Shown here piece by piece: positions 1-11,764 of a DNA stretch of 64,000 nt. The notes beneath the pieces are model-generated. The model had not been told where the DNA came from and did not search any database. It saw only the letters and a program-made list of their open reading frames with translations. The stretch is taken from NCBI GenBank assembly GCA_030159075.1, contig BROG01000260.1:703501-767500 (forward strand), given 5' to 3'. The first letter of the stretch is position 1, and each line of letters begins with the position of its first letter. Made by a program: the position numbers and the translations under genes. This DNA comes from Atrina japonica (Eukaryota > Mollusca > Bivalvia > Pterioida > Pinnidae).

Positions 1-388
1 ATGAACTATAAATATGGTGTTGCATTGATCTGGCATTGCTTTTAAAGTAATGTCCAATTCAATGTTCATGAAACAGGGGAGCCGGTGATCAAAGATGGGC
101 AATTTGTCAACTTGAAACATACTACCAATAAAATTCTGTACAATAAGGGGACCATGAATATTGCCAGCTTTCATCTTTTGATGAATTTCGGCTTTAAGAA
201 AAGAAAAAGAAATTATAAATTTTGAAACAAAGTCAACGATAACCAAAAATATTCTGAATAAATTCGGCAAACTTTCTGAAAACTTATTCATAATACATCA
301 ACAGCACTGTTTATGGGTTGATAGATGAAGCCATAAATACGTTACCAAAACAAACAACTGGAATATATAAGACATATGGAAGTCTTTT

Positions 389-577
389 GGAGCTTCCGTG
401 GCCGTGTTTTGAACACCTCGCTTTGAACAATCAAGTATCTCATTTCTAGTCAGTGGGGGTTTGCGTCCCGTTGGGACTGTGGCTGAAGTTGTGAGAAAAT
501 GTGTTAATTTTTTTTCCGATGGTCTGCCTCTACCCGGTTCCCTCCTCCACCATTAAAAATGACTGCCACCGTTTTAC
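389..577 (+). repeat. SINE family S2 (GCCTCC type), diverged copy
   Basis: Head-like GAGCTTCCGTGGCCG then CTCGCTTTGAACAATCAAGT, with a 3' part TCCCTCCTCCACCATTAAAA and GACTGCCACCGT that matches the 3' part at 53168-53395. The B-box is poorly preserved. Confidence 0.6.
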
Positions 578-1330
578 TGAGAAAACAGTTTTAAGTTGGC
601 GTTTAAATAATACAAAGTCTCAATCAATTTATAATTCACAACTTTTAAGAATGTTCTTTCCGCTGATTAGAAATGTGATCGATGCCTGGTGTAGCAACAT
701 GATCAGTAACGAGGTCGACCACGTCTGGGAACGTATGAAGTTTTAAATCGTTATGAGTGTTTTCATTCTCAGGGCAGTTTTTAATCGAACACAATTTATT
801 GTTTATTATTAATAACAGTCACTATAGAAATCCTTCAAGAAATTTTGTTCAAAAACAGCTGATATGTCCGGTCTTCTTTTTGTTTCACCTCCTATCACGC
901 ATATATAATTCCAATCTCAAATTACTTCTTGACAAAACACCACTGATGCAGGTTCATGTAAAGAATACAATTCCAAATCTGCTGTAGCAATTCTGAAATT
1001 CTGCCAATATATGTCAAAACATTTTGCTGAGTAATTAGTCAGAGTTTCCATACTGTGAGTTTACCCAATTATAACATTTGACATTTGTCAATAGAGTGAT
1101 ATCTTTCTGAGTCACAGTGCCAGGTTAGATCGACCATGCTTCTTTTAGCATTCCGAAACATGACATACACGTGAGGATTCCGATGTCAAATCATAGTTTT
1201 CCTAAAATCGTTAACAATGCTGCACTATGAAAATAGTTATATTGACGTATGATGTGTTGTAAATTCTTTATAGTATAAACATAACTAATTTACCAAAAAT
1301 TGATGACGTTGGCATCTATTAACATGACCT
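578..1330. other. No recognisable feature
   Basis: AT-rich DNA between the first S2 SINE and the 1331-1730 MITE. The open frame at 757-987 has no motif and ordinary AT-rich composition. Bases 1-388 are likewise unassigned. Confidence 0.5.
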
Positions 1331-1730
1331 GGACCCGAAGTCACCAAATGTACTCAGTACTCAAGCTCAACTGACTTTTCATGATCTTAAGATAAAAACA
1401 TGCAAACTTTATTCAGTAATTGGACATGTTTGTATATTGATGGCATACAATTGTGATTAATGATAAAAATTATTGCTCATTTGAAGAAAACTTCATAAAT
1501 ATTAAAACAAAATGAGTACGTACTCAAATCTTGAGTGCCGTACTCCACGTATTTATTCGTTTTTACAGGAAAATCATAAGTGTGACGCAAACATTTATAT
1601 GTAATTGATTAAGAAAAATAATATGTTTTCTAATCATTAAAATCCAACAGTTTTATAAAAAAATTTATAGTCAAAATAATGAAATAAAAGTTGAGCTTGA
1701 GTATTGAGTAAATTTGGTGACTTCGGGCCC
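1331..1730. mobile_element. MITE-like element, 400 bp, ~42-bp terminal inverted repeats
   Basis: GGACCCGAAGTCACCAAATG opens the left arm and the right arm ends in the reverse complement of GGGCCCGAAGTCACCAAATT. The arms match over about 42 bases, with four mismatches seen in the outer part. The inside is AT-rich and noncoding, with a sub-palindrome GAGTACGTACTC near 1514. No clear target-site duplication. Confidence 0.8.
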
Positions 1731-2436
1731 TAATAATGTATGGATCCTCTGTATCTTATTAACATAAATAAATGTTGGGCTTGGGATATCCTGACTCGTG
1801 TCACGTTAAAACTTGTTTCCAATAATATCCACAGGTTTCAATACCTTACTTTCTTAATTTGTTATATTTTGTCATAATACTATATTAGGATAAATTAATG
1901 TTCAGATGTGGATTTTCAGACTCTTTAAATTGTTCTTCTTTCTATAAAATCCACAGGTTTAAATGAAGTAACTTTCGTGTTACATATTTCATGTTTGGTT
2001 ATTTTTCTTTTATATATTTGGAGAAGGTACAGGATTTATTGTATATTTCCGGAGCGTTGACATTAAACGCCATTTGAAACGGCAACGGTGGCCATTAACT
2101 GCATTTGGCGAATGTTAATTCTCAATGCCTTCCCCTTCAACACTGATCAAGGGTATACAAATTACAATAAAGCACCGCTAGTCTTTTGCCCCGACGAAAT
2201 CGATTTAAATCACATATTGTTTCTGGTGTAAAATACAAAAGGATAAATAAAAAAATTAAAAAAACCAATAAATCCCCCCCCCCCCAAATAAATAAACAAA
2301 TAAGCAAATCGGTTAGTACATATTTTAAAACGGACCAAGCCTGTTTTTTCTCATATCAGGCTGGTTGCTGTCCGAACATATAACCGTCAGACTAACCTTT
2401 GAGTTCTGTGTATCCTAACGAGACACATGGTTGTCA

Positions 2437-2606
2437 TACAGTGGAACCACTACTAATACCACCTAACCGACTGACTCTATGCGGTCTGATTAGTGAGGTG
2501 ATATCTTCTGTACTTATTATATACTTATCAAGAAATTTAGGACGTGTGGTCTGAAACTCGAGGTGATCTCCTAAGTGACGTGGTCTTTAGGCGAGGTTCC
2601 ATTGTA
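2437..2606. mobile_element. Small MITE, 170 bp, TA-flanked, pogo/Tigger-like ends
   Basis: Left end TACAGTGGAACCACTACTAA; right end GCGAGGTTCCATTGTA. CAGTGGAACC-type termini bordered by TA are typical of pogo/Tigger-class nonautonomous elements. A related element is at 16574-16718. Confidence 0.65.
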
Positions 2607-2761
2607 CTTGGTAAATGTGAAAAAAAACGCACTAAGAAATTTTGAGACATTCGGTAGTGTCTTATATTCATGTTAAATGGTGACGTTTTTTTATTGTTTG
2701 TTTTTGTTTGTTTTTTTTATCTTTTTATTATTATTTTTTTATTTATTTATTTTTTTTGTTT

Positions 2762-3030
2762 TTTGTTTAATGTCCCTTTCAAGAATATTTCACTCATATG
2801 GAGACGTCATCAAATGCCGGTGAAGGGCTTCAAATTGTTGGCCAATGCTCGGCACTTACGGCCATTGAGCAGTGAGGGTTCTTTAACGTTCCGACACCTA
2901 CTGTGACACGGGACCTCGGTTTTAACTGTCTCTTCCGAAGGACAAGAAACCAACCTGCCTTCGGCTGGACTCAAACTCACGACCTCACGATCAAGAATCG
3001 AGCGCGCTACCGACTGAGCCAGGCCGGCTC
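2762..3030 (-). repeat. SINE family S1 (GACGTC type), near full length, copy 1
   Basis: The minus strand begins with a tRNA-like head (GCCTGGCTCAGTCGGTAGCG) containing an A-box, followed by a degenerate B-box region. A conserved body has AGAACCCTCACTGCTCAATG and GACGTCTCCATATGAGTGAA, and a T-rich tail on the plus strand precedes 2762. Pol III-type SINEs of this form occur widely in molluscs; I do not assign a published name. Confidence 0.8.
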
Positions 3031-3537
3031 ACGTTTTGTTTTATCTAAACGCGGGTAACACCTAGCTACAAGCTAACTGGGCGTTGAACGACATCCCGTG
3101 ACTAAGTTTCAAATTTTTCATTTGATTCGGTTAAAGTCTTTTAAAATTTTAAATCCTCCATTACTATCTTTCTAGAGGAAATGTACAATACAGAAACGGG
3201 CATAAATATTTTCTGGTGAGAGTATCAAACGTATCCACCTGCCGACTCAATCCAAAAACGTATGATTATTTTCTGTTTGTAGCCCGTGTTTTTTTTATGT
3301 ATGTCACTATGAAACATTTTCATTGTTGAAGCAAGAATAGAAATTACTGCAATTTAAACACGTATCGGTTATGTCATACAGATGAACGGGGAAAAGTGAA
3401 ATTCAAAAATCTGTGAAATGACAATTATGACAGACCAAACGCTTTCGCGTAAATGTAAAGAGATGACCATAGATACTACAGTAAATTCCGCTTTAGCGAC
3501 CTCCTGTGTGTAAAGACCCCTTGTTTTTCTTCTTTTC

Positions 3538-3546
3538 TTTTTTTTT

Positions 3547-3578
<32 letters not shown>
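3538..3578. repeat. Poly-T tract
   Basis: Forty-one bases, T except a single C. It may be the A-tail of a minus-strand retroposon, but no body is recognisable to its left. Confidence 0.85.
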
Positions 3579-3583
<5 letters not shown>

Positions 3584-4404
3584 CCCAATAGTACCATCAA
3601 CAAAGACCACATATACAGACTTATATGAAGACAACCTCCTTATAAAGATTTGTTTTGATGTGTCCACTGTATTTTGATTTCTATTACTAGAAACATTAAG
3701 TACCACCATGCACCCGATTTTTTTATTGTACACACGGAGGCTAACGTATGGTCATCTTACTTTTAAATGTGTTCATCGATCTGATGCCATTCATCTACGA
3801 TAACATACTTTCTTTATTTTGAGTTCTCAGTCATTATATAGTTATTGAAATGACAATATTGAAACCAGTTATTTGTGTGTCAAATAACTTTATGATACAC
3901 AACTATAGTATAAACGTGTGACCCCGCTGTTGTTAGGTTCTCGATGATTAAAACTATTGTTAGACCATACGTGACAAAATGCACGTTATTCTTTTAATAT
4001 CATGCCATTTTCGTAATTTTACATGATTTATTAATCATGAAAATGACAGAAATTAAAACATAAAAGATGCAGAAACACGATACATATATGAAAGGCAACA
4101 TTAGTGGTACATTGATAAGAAAAGTACCACACAGATATGCTAATATTACTGTATCTACGAATATCAATCGTGTACATTTATTGGACTTGTAATTATAAAC
4201 AGGATATCCCCTAATATCTTTGCATCTAGAATGATAGCTGATAGAATGGACGTATATTTTATTTGTTCTATCTTTTGAATAAATTAAAGGTAATTCAGAT
4301 TTTTTTTCAAATGTATGTTTCAGACTAATACGGCAGTATTGTTGTTTTCGAATATTGTGTATCTTTTCAGGAAAAAAAAATGAATTTGTATTAAGATTTT
4401 GCAT

Positions 4405-4431
4405 ACACACACACACACACACACACACACC
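4405..4431. repeat. (AC)n microsatellite
   Basis: Thirteen AC units. Confidence 0.95.
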
Positions 4432-5297
4432 TAGAGGATAAAAGGTCAATGGTGGTTCTAGTTATGGAGACTTTGCCCAAGTGCTACATAACACAGCCAA
4501 TCGACCATGTATATTCAAACACTTTGCTGACTAAGAGCGCGTTATATTGACTCAAATGGTTGAATACCCCTATGTTACCACTTAGTGTGTAGTTCACCTA
4601 GGTGGTTGACTTTGAATGCGAGTAGCCTACCATACGGTTTTTACAATACAATGTTTATAAATAACGAAAAACAATATTTACATGAAAATATCCTGCTAAA
4701 TGAGAGAAGAAATGTTTGCCCGCAATAATATAATGTGATGTCTGTCTTTTTTTTTAAATGTTGGTGTGTTTAATAATTGAGCCCAGGGAATGTGTTATTA
4801 GCAGCCGTAAAGTATAAACAAAATGATGGTAGGCCTATGCCAGTTTATAGTCATTGGATTCAGAGAAGTGGGCGATAATATATACCCATTATTCCAAACG
4901 TACAAACGTCTTATAGTGTGATTTCAGGAGAAATCCTGCTTAAAGCGCACCCTGAGTGAAAATGGAAATTAAAGTATTTATAGAACTCGTCATTCTACGA
5001 ACAACGTCAAATACTCGATCAAAATTGGTGCACGCGTATTCGAGAGATTAGCGAGAAACTGCAAAACTCACCTTTATGAACGGCTCAAGTAGCCAAGAAA
5101 AAGGACGGGGCTTCATATGACATTACAGGGAGGACTCCGGTTGCGAATTAAGTACGTGCTTCACTACGGGTTTAGTATCAGTAGTGTCACTGTGGACGGC
5201 AATTAATTAACATAACGGTTTTTTGGGTGCATACATCTTTTTGTACACTTATGCAAGAATAATTGTTTTTAAAATTTTAATTGATCGATGAAATGGG

Positions 5298-6090
5298 ATT
5301 ATATTGTAACCTTTGAAGCATACGAAGCAGATTCTATTCAGAAACTGCCGCATGAAAAGAAGAACAAGTTAGTGGTGTCCTTTAATTTGACATTTAGATA
5401 TATCGCCGACGTTTTGTCAAAATAATGAATGTTTTCATACATATGTCAATGCAATGTATCCCAGCGAACTAGAAATTAAAGATACAACAGAATCAAGCAC
5501 ACACGCTGCATACTTAGACATTTTACTTACTATAGACACAGACGGGGGATCAGCAACTAAGCTATACGACAAACGCAACGATTTTGGCTTTCGGTAAATT
5601 TTCCACATCTAAGTAGTAATAGCCCACAATTGCCCGTATATGGGGGTTATATTTCACAAATGATCCGATATGCCAATGCGTGTTCAACATATAAACATTT
5701 CATATACAGAGGTAAACTACTAACTGACAAATTATTTTCAGAGATATCGAAAACCGCATCAACGTTCCGCAAATTTTACAATCGGTATAATAGTCTTGTT
5801 TCCGATTACTCTGTTTCACTAAGTGAAATGTTGAGTTACCTGTTCGATGGCGATTGTTGAGACGTCAGTACCAACTGTGACGAGGATTCGTTCCTCCCAT
5901 ATTTCATTTGAATTTGACTGTGGACTCACGGCGGGTGTGACCGGTCGACAGGGGATGCTTAGTCCTCCATGGCACCTGATCCCACCTCTTGATTTCAAGA
6001 GGTCTGTGTTTGTCCATTTTACCGGGTTTGTGCTTATATCCTGGACACCCAAATGATTTATACTTTGGTATCTGAGATTTTTTAGATTTT
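5298..6090 (+). pseudogene. RT-bearing retroelement remnant: palm/thumb region plus 3' module
   Basis: The longest copy of the window's main RT family. Reading through frame breaks, an F-R-Y-I-x-D-V-L-S motif at 5393-5419 is the polymerase YxDD box, here Y-I-A-D (5399-5410), so one catalytic Asp is changed. It is followed by Y-P-S-E-L-E-I-K-D-T-T-E-S, a Y-L-D-I-L-L-T-I-D segment, and K-L-Y-D-K-R-N-D-F. An open stretch from 5630 to 5860 contains G-Y-I-S-Q-M-I-R-Y and F-R-K-F-Y. A noncoding 3' module follows (about 5860-6090, with GTGACCGGTCGACAGGGGAT). Proteins of this layout are abundant in bivalves and corals; a relation to Penelope-like elements is my guess. The N-terminal half of the RT is missing. 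Confidence 0.8.
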
Positions 6091-7624
6091 ATACTTTTCT
6101 ATGTTAGGCGGCGATACTCTATATAAAGAACTCTAGCTTCTTTTCATTGTTCAAGTTTTCCTCTGTATAAAATAGCATAATTGTCATCAATGGAGAAAAA
6201 AAATAATTATGATTTTATAAACTTTGTGAAATTAAATTGTAAAACAAAATAAATTGAAGTATTATGTTTATATTTTATAAACTGATATTGTAGTATCATG
6301 CCTACATTATATGACATATTGAAAAGACAACTGCCGTAAATATCGCAGAGTGCGTTTTGCAGAGTCAATAAAGTACATATATGATGGAAAACGAGAGAAA
6401 CGTTTACTGTAATGAAAACGAAAATTTAACGAAATACGGTTCTAATAAACAACAATGGTTTTTTTTTCCAGTGCGGAGTTTTTATTCACCGTTGGTTGAA
6501 AATTAGTTGTCAGTTATATAGAGAACCTAGCCATTCTAAAGATACCGTATAGAAACATAAAAGTATTATACTATTATTATAAGTAATTTGTATTAAACAA
6601 TGTTATAAAATTATAGACTTTTGAGTGGATGAATATGGTGTAATATTGACCTGAAATTCAATATTGACCGAGGCGAAAATCAAATGAATGTCATCTATTA
6701 TTACTTGTTAAGAATTGACGTTTGCAAAAATTCATTCCCATTTTCAAATTACTTCAATTATAATATTCGGCCAAAACCTCGTATTGCATTTTAATCAAAA
6801 GACTTATCTATAATAATTAAAATCAAATGCCATATTATGCTAAACAATCCCTTATATATATATATATATAATAAAACTCTGATAAACCAAAATCCTGTGG
6901 ACGTTCTTTATTATTGAAATTCGTTATAAGTGAAATTCGTTATACATTTATGGCAAATTCGTAATTTGAATATCACGAATGCCTTATAAAATAGCTTAAT
7001 CACGTTACATAAACAATTTAAAATATGTGTACCAACGCTTGCGTTATCTTAACGAATAAAGGCAGCTATTTCAGAGAAAAATGTTTTATTCATATTTATT
7101 GTAAAAAAGGTATTAGATAAAAATAGTGCCGTTGCGAGGAATTGAACCGAATATTCTACTATCCGATATTTACCGAGATTTAAGGGAAACAAAACTGAAA
7201 ATATGTTACATATGTTAATGCGACCTAATTGTTTTGTAGATTCTAAAATTATAATGTAACATGTATATATACACGATAAAATAAATGTAAATAACATAGT
7301 TGTTTATTTTGTATCACCAAACTCCTCGCAAAAAAATCAAAAATGTTGTATTTGATGTGGCCATGTAGGTAGTATCATAGGGGAGATCGATTAGATCTTA
7401 AAACAATTAGAAAAAAAAACACTTCGTTATAAAAAATGATTTTGCATTCTATTTCAAGTCAAGGGAAACAGGAATTACTTCGTTCTAAGCGTAAATCCGT
7501 TATAAAATCGTTTGCTATAGACGCGGAATTTTTGTGAACAGCATTAAGGAATCCACCAGGGAATTCAATTTAACGTCGTTATAGCCATACATTCGCTAAA
7601 TCCATGTTCGCTATATTCGGGTTT

Positions 7625-7627
<3 letters not shown>
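6091..7627. other. Unassigned; right half rich in TTCGTTATA-type motifs
   Basis: From about 6905 to 7625, TTCGTTATAAGTGAAATTCG, CTTCGTTATAAAAAATG, AAATCCGTTATAAAATCG and TTCGCTAAATCCATGTTCGC recur irregularly, as in decayed pogo-like elements. No transposase remnant can be read. 6091-6900 shows nothing. Confidence 0.4.

Positions 7628-7698
<71 letters not shown>
7628..7698. repeat. (TA)n microsatellite at a transposon-like edge
   Basis: About 35 TA units directly after TTCGCTATATTCGGGTTTTA, a sequence of the type seen at pogo-like ends. Confidence 0.95.
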
Positions 7699-7700
<2 letters not shown>

Positions 7701-9234
7701 CATAAATACTGCTCGCTGATTGGCTAGAGCAAAGCACGTTTAATCTGTGTAACCTGCTTTGCCCCTGTATATCTGGTATTGCTACGTCACGAACCCCTTG
7801 ACGTTACAAAGCATAAGGAACTACTTTCAGCAACACTGCTTACATGCACACAGTAAAAACACAAATAAAACCATTACGCTTTTTCTTTATGTTTTAATAT
7901 CAATACTAGTATAAAAGATCGTATAATTCAGGAGTCCTGACAAACATAAACTCGCAATCGTGCTATTTTTATGACGGATAAGGCCGATACTTAGCCTACC
8001 GAGGCATAGGGCCCGGGACTTGTATTTGGGCACTGTCTACAGTATGCTTGTCCATTTAGAAATGAAAAACAAAAAACGTGTACATTTCCTCATTTCATCC
8101 ACAGGGAAGAAAGTTGATAAGTATGTAAATAAATTACTGAATTCTCGATTATAAAGCGAAAACTGCGATACGGTTCCACCCCTGGTAATGTATTGATGGT
8201 CAAAAGAAATCAACATCCCGTGTTGGTAGATCAGTTTGAATGCGTCACGTTTTGAACAGCACATATCAACAGGGGTAGTTGATGTCAATTGTTTATTATG
8301 TATTGTTGATCTATTCAGCTATCACTCATACTTCATGTTTAAATCAATTCTCTTCACACAGTTTAACCTCTTTTTTCGCTATTGGTTTCATTCGAGTAAC
8401 CTGTTGTTTCAGTGAACGGTACCTTGAATAATTTGAACCGTCTAAATCTGAGGTCATTCAGTACACACATAAATTCCTTCACATCAGATGTTAATATGCT
8501 AACATTAGCATTAGGAACGACCATCATTTCCTATTCAAGTGATTTTCGCTCGTTAAATTGGAAATATAATGATAAGAGAACATTTTTTTTATTACTAAAC
8601 AACTGATTAAATTAATTAGAGCTTTTATTATTCACTATCTATATTTTATCTGAATTCGAAAAACCAAAAGTTTTATTTTTGAAGTGAACCTCCCCGAGTC
8701 GGTTCTTCTCACTGCCATCTTGGATTGTTAAGCCAGTGTTTCCATACGCGCTTAACAGCTGATACCTATTCATTTACGTTTTTAAAAAATAAAATAAAAC
8801 CTTATTTGATCTATATATCATGTCGGTGATGTAGGAAATGATAAGGATTAACTAATACAAAAAAGTGTACTCTGACTGGCATGAGGCAGAGTTCCCTTTT
8901 TTGTATTAGTTACGTCACGAGTTTCCATTCATATCACATTTATGATACGAGGTTTTGAGTTTTCCATTTTGCGAGCCTGGAAATGTGAAAAAAGCTAATT
9001 AGATAAACAAATAAATAAATAAGAATCAGTATTACTATTACGAACAGTCTTCAGACATCAACGGGTTTACTAAGTGATAATGTTTTGGTATCTAACTTGA
9101 AAACTGTTAGTCTGTGCAGAGCCTAAACTTTACCACTGTCCAATAACTTCGGTCTTTGCCACAGGGTGTCTCTGTAATAATACTGATCGACCACTTCCAC
9201 ATTCGGTCACTATAAAAATAATAGATAAACATAC
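7699..9234. other. Unassigned apart from the hairpin at 8849-8912
   Basis: Short open frames at 8037-8288 and 8412-8606 have no recognisable motif. Confidence 0.45.
8849..8912. repeat. Hairpin: 26-bp inverted arms, 12-base loop
   Basis: TAACTAATACAAAAAAGTGT begins the left arm (8849-8874); the right arm (8887-8912) ends in TTTTTTGTATTAGTTA. Twenty-four of 26 positions pair. It could be a tiny fold-back element or, if transcribed, an RNA hairpin. Confidence 0.8.
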
Positions 9235-9469
9235 CATAGGCGTCGGAAGCAAATTGAAAGTGGGGGGGCTAAACCAACTTAAAACACACACACGCCAGAA
9301 GGGGGGGGGGGGGGGGGGGGGGGGGCTAAACCAACTTACAACACACACAAGCCAGAAACGTCTTGGGAGCTAAGCCCCAATTTTCAACACCTATGCCTAT
9401 CTTTGCCAAAAAAGTGGGGGGGGGGGGGGGGCTAAGCCCCCCCTAGCACCCCCGGCTCCGACGCCTATG
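9235..9469. mobile_element. MITE-like element with GGCGTCGGA ends and internal G runs
   Basis: CATAGGCGTCGGAAGC at the left mirrors GGCTCCGACGCCTATG at the right. Inside are a 25-G run (9301-9325), a 16-G run (9416-9431), a C run at 9438-9444, and a duplicated block GGGGGGGCTAAACCAACTTA (9265 and 9319). GGCGTCGGAGCC...GGGGCTAAGCCCC elements are, to my knowledge, common in aquatic invertebrates. Confidence 0.72.
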
Positions 9470-10995
9470 CATACGTATCACTTGGTTTCTCTTATGAATA
9501 TGATACTAGCATTTTTTATTACAAGCGATGTCGTGTTGTATGCCTTAATCTTTTATGTCAACTGTTGAAACATATGTTTATTTCAAAACTTTTATGGTGG
9601 AAGATTTATCAATCTGATTGTTTAAAAACAATCACGTAATGCGTACGTGATTTATTGCTCGTTTCCGCTGTGTCCTATTGACGGTGCACTAACAAAAATG
9701 AACTGGGAATTTGATAAACGTGGTAATAGTCTGGTATGATTTAAAGCGTCACAAATTTAAAAGAAGCAGACGACAAAATTTCAATCCACTTAGTAACATT
9801 AATGTGATTATATCTAAATTGAGTGCACTAAGGAGGGTTTTCTGCCATAAAACTGCATAAATGAATAGATATATCAAATCGTGGTAAAAGGCGAACATAA
9901 AATGTTATTCTGTTCTCTTGGAAATTGAAAAACGTAAAGCATCATTATATTTTCGTATAAAATCATGACTTTAATTTCATTTGCTGATATAATATTTCAA
10001 AGCAATATAAACAACAACTAAAAGCATTGTGTGTTACAGATGAAGTTTTAAAGAGGATTTGTTTTCATTTTTCATTTACTTAGATTGATACACAATAACG
10101 AAAAAGCGATATACCCAAGCAAACAAACTCTTAAATCCCTATATATTTGTAAAAAAAATGCTTAAGAGTAATTCTATATGAAGACCAAAATTGGTCAGAA
10201 ATGGTATATCGCAAATTTTAAAAGCAGCTGGTCACAATGATAGCCTTGCATGAGAGTAACAAAACCTAGCAATTTTTTCCCAGTAAAACTCCCTCGTTAC
10301 CATATCAACGGTCATTTATCTATATAGAATATGGTAACCTAATTGAAATAGCCATATTACGTAAAGTTCATGAAATGTGATATTTATGTCGGTTTTGACA
10401 GCAGTTTTATGCATTAATTGTTGATCTTAACATGTTTATATAACAAGGTAGAAAATATCGGGGATCGTAACGCCTCCGTGAAGCCTGTTGAAATTTGGTT
10501 TTTTAGGCTAATATAGGGAAATTCCGTGCACATTTAAATCAGGCCTCTGTAAAAACGCAGCATAGGAAATCGCTCATTTTTCTCCAGTGATTTTAGTAAC
10601 ATTAGTAGAAACGAACAGCAAAATATCTCAGTGGGTATTTTTGTCACTAATTAATAATTCCTTGGACAACATCAACGCAATTTGTTATCGGTGCCAAAAG
10701 AGAACTCTTTAAGAAAAATAGTAAATGAACTCGGTACTAAATGTGGATACAAGAAATCGTACTTGCAATAAAAATAGATCCATAATGCAACCAAATCACT
10801 CGTAAATACGACCAAATTTTAGGTTTTGGGGGTGTTTACGTCCAAATCTATCGGTACCCGTTGTCTCAAACCGGAATTTGAATGTTTTCCGTTTCCACTC
10901 TGTCAATACAGCCGAAATCATGGTCAGTTATGCGCTTAAAAATAACCACGATACGTTTGTAATAAACTAGAGCGTCTATCTCACGTTGATTAAGG
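9470..10995. other. No recognisable feature
   Basis: A short inverted match exists between about 10155-10190 (TTAAGAGTAATTCTAT) and 12478-12500, perhaps distant arms of a decayed element; too weak to call. Confidence 0.4.
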
Positions 10996-11764
10996 CGGTC
11001 ACTAAAAGTAGTAGTCGGAGGCGGAGTCGATTTCTTACCCAATACTTATTCAAAGAACACAACATTTGTAGGATATCTTTATTGCGGTATTTTACATCAT
11101 TCACAGTAGAAAATTATACAAAATTATTTTTGGACTCGATTTGCGTGACATTGTCTTACGTTGGCACACTAAAATTAGTAGTCGGATTCGACGGCGGAGT
11201 CGAGGTATTGGATCGATTTAAGTTAATTTGTTATACTTAAACTTTAAGTAAAGTATATATCACAATCGTTTATGGTGATATCCTTCTAAATATACCATTA
11301 AATGACACTAAAATCATTTATTTTTCGTTAGCAATCATAATTTGTAATCGCTTAGAAATACTACAGAGTCGGATCGAAAAGGATGCTAATGTCGGATTAT
11401 TGATAGTATAGTGTTTTCGGATTCGATTAGCGGCGGATTCGAAATAAATAGTCGTTGATTTCTCACCCAATTCTAATTCTATTTAAGTAATCTTTTCAAA
11501 GATAATTAAGGACGCACTAAAATTAGTAGTCGGATTTCAGTGGCGGAGTTGAGATGTCAGGTCAATTTACACTAATCTGAAGCTTTTTGACTTAAGATAA
11601 ATTGAATATAATTATTGTATATGATCATAGGTGTCTCTAAATATTATCAAATTGCAATCAAATAGCATAGTTTTGTGTAAAAATCAAGATTTACGAGATG
11701 CTATAGATTCGGTTCGAAAAGAGACAATATCAGAGTCCTGATTTGAACGGACGTGGAAATCCGG
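10996..11764. repeat. Diverged tandem region built on a TCGGATTCGA-GGCGGAGTCGA motif
   Basis: CACTAAAATTAGTAGTCGGA occurs at 11166 and 11515 (349 apart), with a variant at 11000. Between them are TTTCTTACCCAATAC/TTTCTCACCCAATTC and GGATCGAAAAGGA/GGTTCGAAAAGAG pairs at similar offsets. This fits two ~345-bp units, each perhaps made of two ~170-bp halves. Confidence 0.65.

Larger units (their letters stand above)
3031..5297. other. Unassigned stretch with poly-T and AC runs
   Basis: A minus-strand open frame of 149 residues spans 4000-4449. Its first part is a (CV)n product of the AC run and its end is a hydrophobic stretch (about 4030-4180), which could be a decayed membrane protein but is also what AT-rich DNA gives by chance. 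Nothing else is recognised. Confidence 0.4.

Noticed and set aside
4000..4449. 149-residue minus-strand frame with a hydrophobic end, considered as a membrane protein
   Set aside because: The start lies in an AC microsatellite, only about two hydrophobic segments are present, and no family motif is seen.
5847..6056. Overlapping plus- and minus-strand frames of 69 and 77 residues
   Set aside because: They fall in the noncoding 3' module of the RT element and recur in its other copies (for example 62710-62989).
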